Source of the DNA: Rhizobium sp. Q54
GTDB taxonomy: Bacteria > Pseudomonadota > Alphaproteobacteria > Rhizobiales > Xanthobacteraceae
Length of the DNA stretch: 64,000 nt
Assembly: GCA_945861265.1 (NCBI GenBank)
Contig: CAMAUC010000001.1
Coordinates: 62,001-126,000, forward strand
Direction: 5' to 3'
Below are positions 58,877-64,000 of this stretch, in pieces. The notes below the pieces were generated by a model, which was given only the letters and a program-made list of their open reading frames with translations, had not been told where the DNA came from and ran no database searches. Position 1 is the stretch's first letter. The number at the start of each line of letters is the position of its first letter. A program made the translations under genes and the position numbers.

Positions 58877-58879
58877 TCG

Positions 58880-59908
58880 CTATGGCAGCAGCACGATCCG
58901 CCCGACCACCGCATTGTCTTCCACTAGGCGATGGGCTTCAGCGGCCTGCTCCAGCGGCATCGTGCGATCGACCATCGGCTTCACAGAGCCGGCGGCCACC
59001 ATCCGCAACACCATTTCGAGCTGGCGGCGCGACGTACTCACCGCGCTGCGGATCTGCAGGCCACGCCGGTAGATCGTTGCGATGTCGATATCGACCGGCT
59101 TCCCGGTCACTTCTCCCACCAGCACGATACGGCCGCCTGGCACCATTGAGCGCCGGATCTCATGAAACACCGCGCCGCCGACCGTATCAATCGCGACGTC
59201 GACACCGCGCCCACCCGACGCATCGCGCACGCCTCCGGCAAAGCGCCCGTCCGGCGCAACCACCACTTTGTGCGCGCCGGCTTCGGTCAGCGCCGGTTCC
59301 TTGCCGGGCGACCGCGTCGACGCAATCACAAAGGCGCCAGCCGCCCGCGCGATTTGAACCGCATGCATGCCAAGCCCGCCGGCGCCCGTTACCAGCACGC
59401 GCTCGGCCTGCTTCACCTGACCGGTGTCGCACACCGCATTGTACGACGTCCCCACCGCACAGGCGACGATCGCTCCCGTTGGGAAATCGATTACGTCCGA
59501 CAGCTTCGCAAGATTGTCATCGCCGATCACGACATATTCGGCATATCCGCCCATTGCGTCCTGGCCCAGAAATCGCAAATCGGCGCACAACGTTTCACGA
59601 TCGGTCCGGCACATCGAACAGCAACCGCAAACATATTCACGCTGCGTGGAACAGACGCGATCGCCGATCGCGAAGCCGCGCGCGTCCGGTCCGAGCGCGG
59701 CAACTTCACCAGCGATTTCATGACCGAGCACAAGCGGTGATGCGAAGCTGCGTTGCGCCGGGCTGCGTCGGATTAGGATATCGCGACGGCACACGCCGCA
59801 TGCGCGAACACGCACGAGCACCTGACGGCCGCGCGGCTCCGGCCGTTCGATATCCTGCAGCGAAAGCCCTTCAGGTCCACCATGCGCGCTCACGACAACT
59901 GCTTTCAC
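58880..59908 (-). CDS. zinc-dependent alcohol dehydrogenase family protein
   Basis: VRACGVCRRDILIRRSP, LGHEIAGEVAALGPDARGFAIGDRVC, CSTQREYVCGCCSMCRTDRETLC structural Zn, VTGAGGLGMHAVQIARAAGA; start set at GTG 59908. Confidence 0.92.
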   Translation of the reverse strand: MKAVVVSAHGGPEGLSLQDIERPEPRGRQVLVRVRACGVCRRDILIRRSPAQRSFASPLVLGHEIAGEVAALGPDARGFAIGDRVCSTQREYVCGCCSMCRTDRETLCADLRFLGQDAMGGYAEYVVIGDDNLAKLSDVIDFPTGAIVACAVGTSYNAVCDTGQVKQAERVLVTGAGGLGMHAVQIARAAGAFVIASTRSPGKEPALTEAGAHKVVVAPDGRFAGGVRDASGGRGVDVAIDTVGGAVFHEIRRSMVPGGRIVLVGEVTGKPVDIDIATIYRRGLQIRSAVSTSRRQLEMVLRMVAAGSVKPMVDRTMPLEQAAEAHRLVEDNAVVGRIVLLP

Positions 59909-60041
59909 GTCCGACCTCGCTTGTAGAAACACTGAACGATCGCACCGACGGCGCTTGCGCAAAACAAAGCATGTCGACGCGCACGTTTCAAATTATCTTT
60001 TCAAACATGCACATCACTTGCTGGCGAGCGGAGTCGGTTGA

Positions 60042-61490
60042 ATGACATTCGGCATTCTCGCATGCGGCGCTTACATTCCGCGGCTTCGCCTGGCGCGGCG
60101 CGTCATCGCGGAAGCGAACAGCTGGATCAATCCCTCGTTGAAAGGCCAGGCCAAGGGCGAACGCGCGATCTGCAATTGGGATGAGGACTCCGTCACGATG
60201 GCGGTCGCCGCCGGCCGCGACGCGCTTGCTGCGCACGATCGCACCGCCGTCACTGCTCTGTATATCGCTTCCACCACGTTGCCGTTTCTCGACCGCCTGA
60301 ATGCCGGCATTGTCGGCGAGGCCTTGACGCTTCCGCCTGGCGCGCAGGCGCTCGACATCGGTGGCAGCCAACGCGCCGGCACCTCCGCATTGAGCAACGC
60401 GCTGAACAACGCCGGCCAGACCCTTGTCGTGGCGACCGAGAACCGCAGCGCCAGGGCGGCCAGCCCGGCCGAGATGATTTCCGGCGATGCCGCCGCCGCC
60501 ATATTGGTTGGTGAAGGCAATCCGCTTGCGCGGCTGGTCGCCAGCGCGACCCAAACGGCGGATTTCGTCGATCACTACCGCACGATCGAGTCGGAGTACG
60601 ATTATTCGTGGGAAGAGCGCTGGGTGCGCGACACCGGCTATATGGCGATCATCCCGCCCTTGATAACGCGCTGCCTCGCAAGCGCAGGGTTGACGCCTGC
60701 CGACGTTTCCCATTTCTGTTTGCCGACCGCCTTGCCGCGGGTCGCCAATGCTGTCGCCAAGGCGGCGGGCATCGCGGACGCGGCCGTTGCCGACAACCTA
60801 CACGCCGGCTGCGGCGACACTGGCGCGGCGCATGCACTGTTGATGCTGGTCTCGGCGCTGGAGCGCGCCAAGCCCGGCGAGCGCATTCTTGCCGTCGGCT
60901 TCGGCCAGGGCGCCGATGTTCTGCTTTTCGAGGTTATGGCGGCCATGCCCGCCATCGCCGGACGCCTCGGCGTCAGCGGCCATTTGACGCGCCGCCGCGA
61001 AGAAACGAACTACACCAAATTCCTCGCCTTCAACGATAACATCGAAATCGAGCGTGGCATGCGCGCCGAGACCGACAAACTGACGCCGCTGTCGGCGCTG
61101 TGGCGCAACCATGAGACCGTCACCGCCTTCATCGGCGGCAAATGCGAAACCTGCGGCACGCTTCAATTCCCCAAAAGCCGCATCTGCGTCAATCCGAACT
61201 GCAATGCCGTCGACACGCAGCAGCCGCATCCCTTCGCCGACACGATCGGCCGCATCAATTCGTACACCGCCGACCGCCTGACCTACTCGCCGGATCCACC
61301 GGCCTGCTACGGCATGATCCAGTTCGACGGCGGCGGCCGCTGGATGATGGACTTCACCGATGTCGAGCCGGACGCCCTCACCGTCGGCACGGCGATGCAG
61401 ATGACGTTCCGCATCAAGGACATCGACGCCCAGCGCGGCTTCCGCCGCTATTTCTGGAAAGCTGCTCCGTCAAACGCAGAGAGTAAATGA
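60042..61490 (+). CDS. HMG-CoA synthase/KAS III-like protein fused to a C-terminal DUF35-type zinc ribbon/OB-fold domain
   Basis: N-terminal condensing-enzyme fold (GILACGAYIPRLRL..., SGDAAAAILVGEG); C-terminal GGKCETCGTLQFPKSRICVNPNC. Confidence 0.85.
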   Translation: MTFGILACGAYIPRLRLARRVIAEANSWINPSLKGQAKGERAICNWDEDSVTMAVAAGRDALAAHDRTAVTALYIASTTLPFLDRLNAGIVGEALTLPPGAQALDIGGSQRAGTSALSNALNNAGQTLVVATENRSARAASPAEMISGDAAAAILVGEGNPLARLVASATQTADFVDHYRTIESEYDYSWEERWVRDTGYMAIIPPLITRCLASAGLTPADVSHFCLPTALPRVANAVAKAAGIADAAVADNLHAGCGDTGAAHALLMLVSALERAKPGERILAVGFGQGADVLLFEVMAAMPAIAGRLGVSGHLTRRREETNYTKFLAFNDNIEIERGMRAETDKLTPLSALWRNHETVTAFIGGKCETCGTLQFPKSRICVNPNCNAVDTQQPHPFADTIGRINSYTADRLTYSPDPPACYGMIQFDGGGRWMMDFTDVEPDALTVGTAMQMTFRIKDIDAQRGFRRYFWKAAPSNAESK

Positions 61491-61491
61491 G

Positions 61492-62697
61492 ATGCCACAA
61501 GGAATCCGCGACAAGGTCGCCATCGTCGGAATGGGCTGCTCGAAGTTCGGCGAGCGCTGGGACATGGAAGCCAGCGATCTGATGGTCGAGGCCTATAGCG
61601 AGGCCATCGCCGATGCCGGCATCGAAACCAGGCAGATCGACGCCGCCTGGCTGGCGACCGCCATTGAAGAGCAGCATGTCGGAAAATCGGCGGTGCCATT
61701 GGCGACCGCGTTGCGGCTCCCCTACATTCCGGTCACGCGTGTCGAGAATTTCTGCGCCAGCGGCACCGAGGCGTTTCGCGGCGCGGTCTATGCCGTCGCC
61801 TCGGGCGCGGCGGACATCGCGCTCGCACTCGGCGTCGAAAAGCTGAAGGACACCGGCTATGGCGGCCTGCCGCAGCGCGGCCGCGGCACGCTGAACAACA
61901 TGACGTGGCCGAACCTGTCGGCGCCGGGCAGCTTCGCTCAACTGGCCGCCGCTTACCGCGCCAAGCATGACATCACCGCGGCCGACCTTAAGCAGTCGAT
62001 GGCGCATATTTCGGTCAAGAGCCACGACAACGGCGCCCGCAATCCAAAGGCGCACCTGCGTAATCGCATCACCATCGATACCGTGCTGAAGGCACCGATG
62101 ATCGCAGAGCCGCTCGGCCTTTACGACTGCTGCGGCGTCAGCGACGGCGCCGCCTGCGCCATCGTCACCACGCCGGACATCGCCCGCGGCCTCGGCAAAC
62201 ACGATCTGATTTCCGTCAAGGCCATTCAACTGGCCGTATCGAACGGCCAGGAAGCGCAGCACAATTCATGGGACGGCAGCTATTTCGCCACCACGCGCAT
62301 CGCGGCGACCCGCGCCTACCACGAAGCCGGCATTCAGAAGCCGCGCGATGAAATTGGCCTGATCGAAGTGCATGATTGCTTCTCCGTCACCGAACTTGTG
62401 ACCATGGAAGACCTTCACATATCGCCGGAGGGCGGCGCCATCCGCGACGTCCTCGATGGCTTCTACGACGCCGCCGGCACCATTCCCTGCCAGATCGACG
62501 GCGGCCTGAAATGCTTCGGTCACCCGATCGGCGCATCGGGCCTGCGCATGATCTACGAAATGTACTTGCAGATGCTCGGACGCGCCGGCGAGCGGCAGCG
62601 CAGCGACCTTCCCCGTATCGGACTGACTCACAACCTTGGCGGATTCCCGCACCAGAACGTCTGTTCGATTTCGATCGTCGGACATCTCGGCACATAG
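61492..62697 (+). CDS. thiolase family protein (SCP-x type acetyl-CoA acetyltransferase-like)
   Basis: VAIVGMGCSKFGERWDM, VENFCASGTEAFRGAVYAVASG, EVHDCFSVTELV, LKCFGHPIGASGLRMIYEM. Confidence 0.92.
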   Translation: MPQGIRDKVAIVGMGCSKFGERWDMEASDLMVEAYSEAIADAGIETRQIDAAWLATAIEEQHVGKSAVPLATALRLPYIPVTRVENFCASGTEAFRGAVYAVASGAADIALALGVEKLKDTGYGGLPQRGRGTLNNMTWPNLSAPGSFAQLAAAYRAKHDITAADLKQSMAHISVKSHDNGARNPKAHLRNRITIDTVLKAPMIAEPLGLYDCCGVSDGAACAIVTTPDIARGLGKHDLISVKAIQLAVSNGQEAQHNSWDGSYFATTRIAATRAYHEAGIQKPRDEIGLIEVHDCFSVTELVTMEDLHISPEGGAIRDVLDGFYDAAGTIPCQIDGGLKCFGHPIGASGLRMIYEMYLQMLGRAGERQRSDLPRIGLTHNLGGFPHQNVCSISIVGHLGT

Positions 62698-62721
62698 AAT
62701 TTTTCGGCCCAATAAAGGACC

Positions 62722-64000
62722 ATGAATATGAAAACGGTTTCTCCCTCCTCCGCCGCCCGCATGACCCGGCGCAAGGCCCTGCTGACCGGCGGCACTGCGC
62801 TCGCCGCCGCCATCGCCCTGCCGCATATGAGTCTGGCGCAGACGCCAAAGCGCGGCGGCACGCTGCGCGTCAGCAATGGCGGCGATCCGCCGGATTTCGA
62901 TCTGCATCAGGCGGTGACCTATCTCACCCAGTTCATCGGCGCGCCCTGCTACTCGACGCTGCTGCGCATCGATCCGAAGGACTACAACAAGCTGCTGCCC
63001 GATCTCGCCGAAAGCTACGAGGTCTCCGCCGACTCCAAGGTGGTGACGTTCAAGATGCGCGCCGGCGTCACTTTCCACAACGGCATGACGCTGACAGCCG
63101 AGGACGTCGTCTACAGCCTGGAGCGCATCCGCAAGCCGCCCGCGGGCATCGTCAGCGTGCGCAAGGGCATGCTCGGCAATGTCGCCAGCATCACCGCCGC
63201 CGATGACCGCACCGTTGTCATCCGGCTCACCGAACCGCAGGCGGATTTTCCATCGCTCGTCAGTAATCCCTTCAACGTGATCTATCCGAAGAAGGTGGTC
63301 GAGCCGCTCGACACACAAGGCCAGGGCATGAAGCGGCAGATCGTCGGCACCGGCCCGTTCCGTCTCATCCAGGCCGTGGATGGGCAGATCTACGAGCTTG
63401 AGCGCTTTGACAAATATTTCGGCGCCCCCGCCTATCTCGACAAGATCCAGTTCTTCCCGATAAAGGGCGAGATCGAGCGCGGCGTGGCGTTGCAGGGCGG
63501 GCGCATCGATGCCTGCTTTTTCTTCCCCAATGAATCGGTCCTCGCCAATCTGCGCAAGCAGCCGAACCTTACGGAGTTGCGCCGGCCGACGCCGACATCG
63601 ATCAACCTGATTCCCAATATCAAGGTGAAGCCATTCGACGACATCAGGGTCCGCCAGGCGCTATCGCTGGCGATCGACCGCGACGCCTTCATCAAGACCG
63701 TCGGTCCGCTGGCCGGCGCCTCCTACCACAGCGTCGGACTGATGCCTCCGGGAAGCCCCTATGCGCTCACCACGGAAGAGATCACGCAGTTCGGCGGCTA
63801 CGACACCTTGCCGGGTGTCGGCGGCAATGTCGCGGCCAACCGCGCTAAGGCTATGGCGCTGCTGGAAGAGGCCGGCGTGCCGAAGGGCTTCAAGATCGTC
63901 ATGCCCGCCCGCGGCGACGTCCCGGCCTTCCGTGATGCCTCGATCAACGTCGCAGCACAGCTCAAGACCATCGGCCTCGACGTGACCGTCGATATCCGCG
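62722..64000 (+). CDS. ABC transporter substrate-binding protein, family 5, paralogue of 46921-48564 (runs off window end)
   Basis: Translation from ATG 62722: MNMKTVSPSSAARMTRRKALLTGGTALAAAIALPHMSLAQTPKRGGTLRVSNGGDPPDFDLHQAVTYLTQFIGAPCYSTLLRID...; not in the ORF track, apparently because no stop lies within the window. Confidence 0.93.
   Translation, partial: MNMKTVSPSSAARMTRRKALLTGGTALAAAIALPHMSLAQTPKRGGTLRVSNGGDPPDFDLHQAVTYLTQFIGAPCYSTLLRIDPKDYNKLLPDLAESYEVSADSKVVTFKMRAGVTFHNGMTLTAEDVVYSLERIRKPPAGIVSVRKGMLGNVASITAADDRTVVIRLTEPQADFPSLVSNPFNVIYPKKVVEPLDTQGQGMKRQIVGTGPFRLIQAVDGQIYELERFDKYFGAPAYLDKIQFFPIKGEIERGVALQGGRIDACFFFPNESVLANLRKQPNLTELRRPTPTSINLIPNIKVKPFDDIRVRQALSLAIDRDAFIKTVGPLAGASYHSVGLMPPGSPYALTTEEITQFGGYDTLPGVGGNVAANRAKAMALLEEAGVPKGFKIVMPARGDVPAFRDASINVAAQLKTIGLDVTVDIR

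Overview
GC-rich bacterial chromosome segment. Gene content, extragenic repeat types and protein character suggest an alphaproteobacterium of the Hyphomicrobiales (Rhizobiales); this is inference, because no rRNA or other marker gene is present. Positions 1-14.5 kb look mostly like core genome: MBL-fold fragment, GST, histidine kinase, DUF1289, clan AA aspartic protease, MCP, TSUP exporter, DUF4105, DUF900-type hydrolase, DusA, GH4 glycosidase, PEP synthase. From about 14.6 kb to the window end the content is catabolic or accessory. (A) 14.97-32.7 kb: FAD monooxygenase, extradiol-type VOC dioxygenase, cupin, two IclR regulators, SsuABC-like importer, alpha/beta hydrolase, SDRs, TPP enzyme, aspartate dehydrogenase-like protein, ALDH, VanB-type reductase, small protein, Rieske oxygenase and an orphan TTT-type binding protein. 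(B) 33.0-43.3 kb: one unidirectional array of LysR, HyuA, HyuB, cyanuric acid amidohydrolase/barbiturase-family enzyme, importer and amidase. (C) 44.0 kb to the end: Opp/Dpp-type importer, TetR, nitronate monooxygenase, two class III CoA transferases, two acyl-CoA dehydrogenases, enoyl-CoA hydratase, tandem RidA, two MaoC, Zn-ADH, HMGCS-like/DUF35 fusion, thiolase and a second paralogous binding protein. Items beyond a gene list: a ~135 bp direct repeat at 14.58 kb and 43.81 kb bracketing A+B; a transposase pseudogene at 32.7-33.0 kb with TGA in place of Trp; a cluster of GTTC/GAAC dyads upstream of the first importer; a T-N11-A dyad upstream of hyuA; and a condensing-enzyme homologue that appears to lack the nucleophilic Cys. 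I saw no CRISPR, tRNA or rRNA. All family calls are by eye from the translations; no searches were run.
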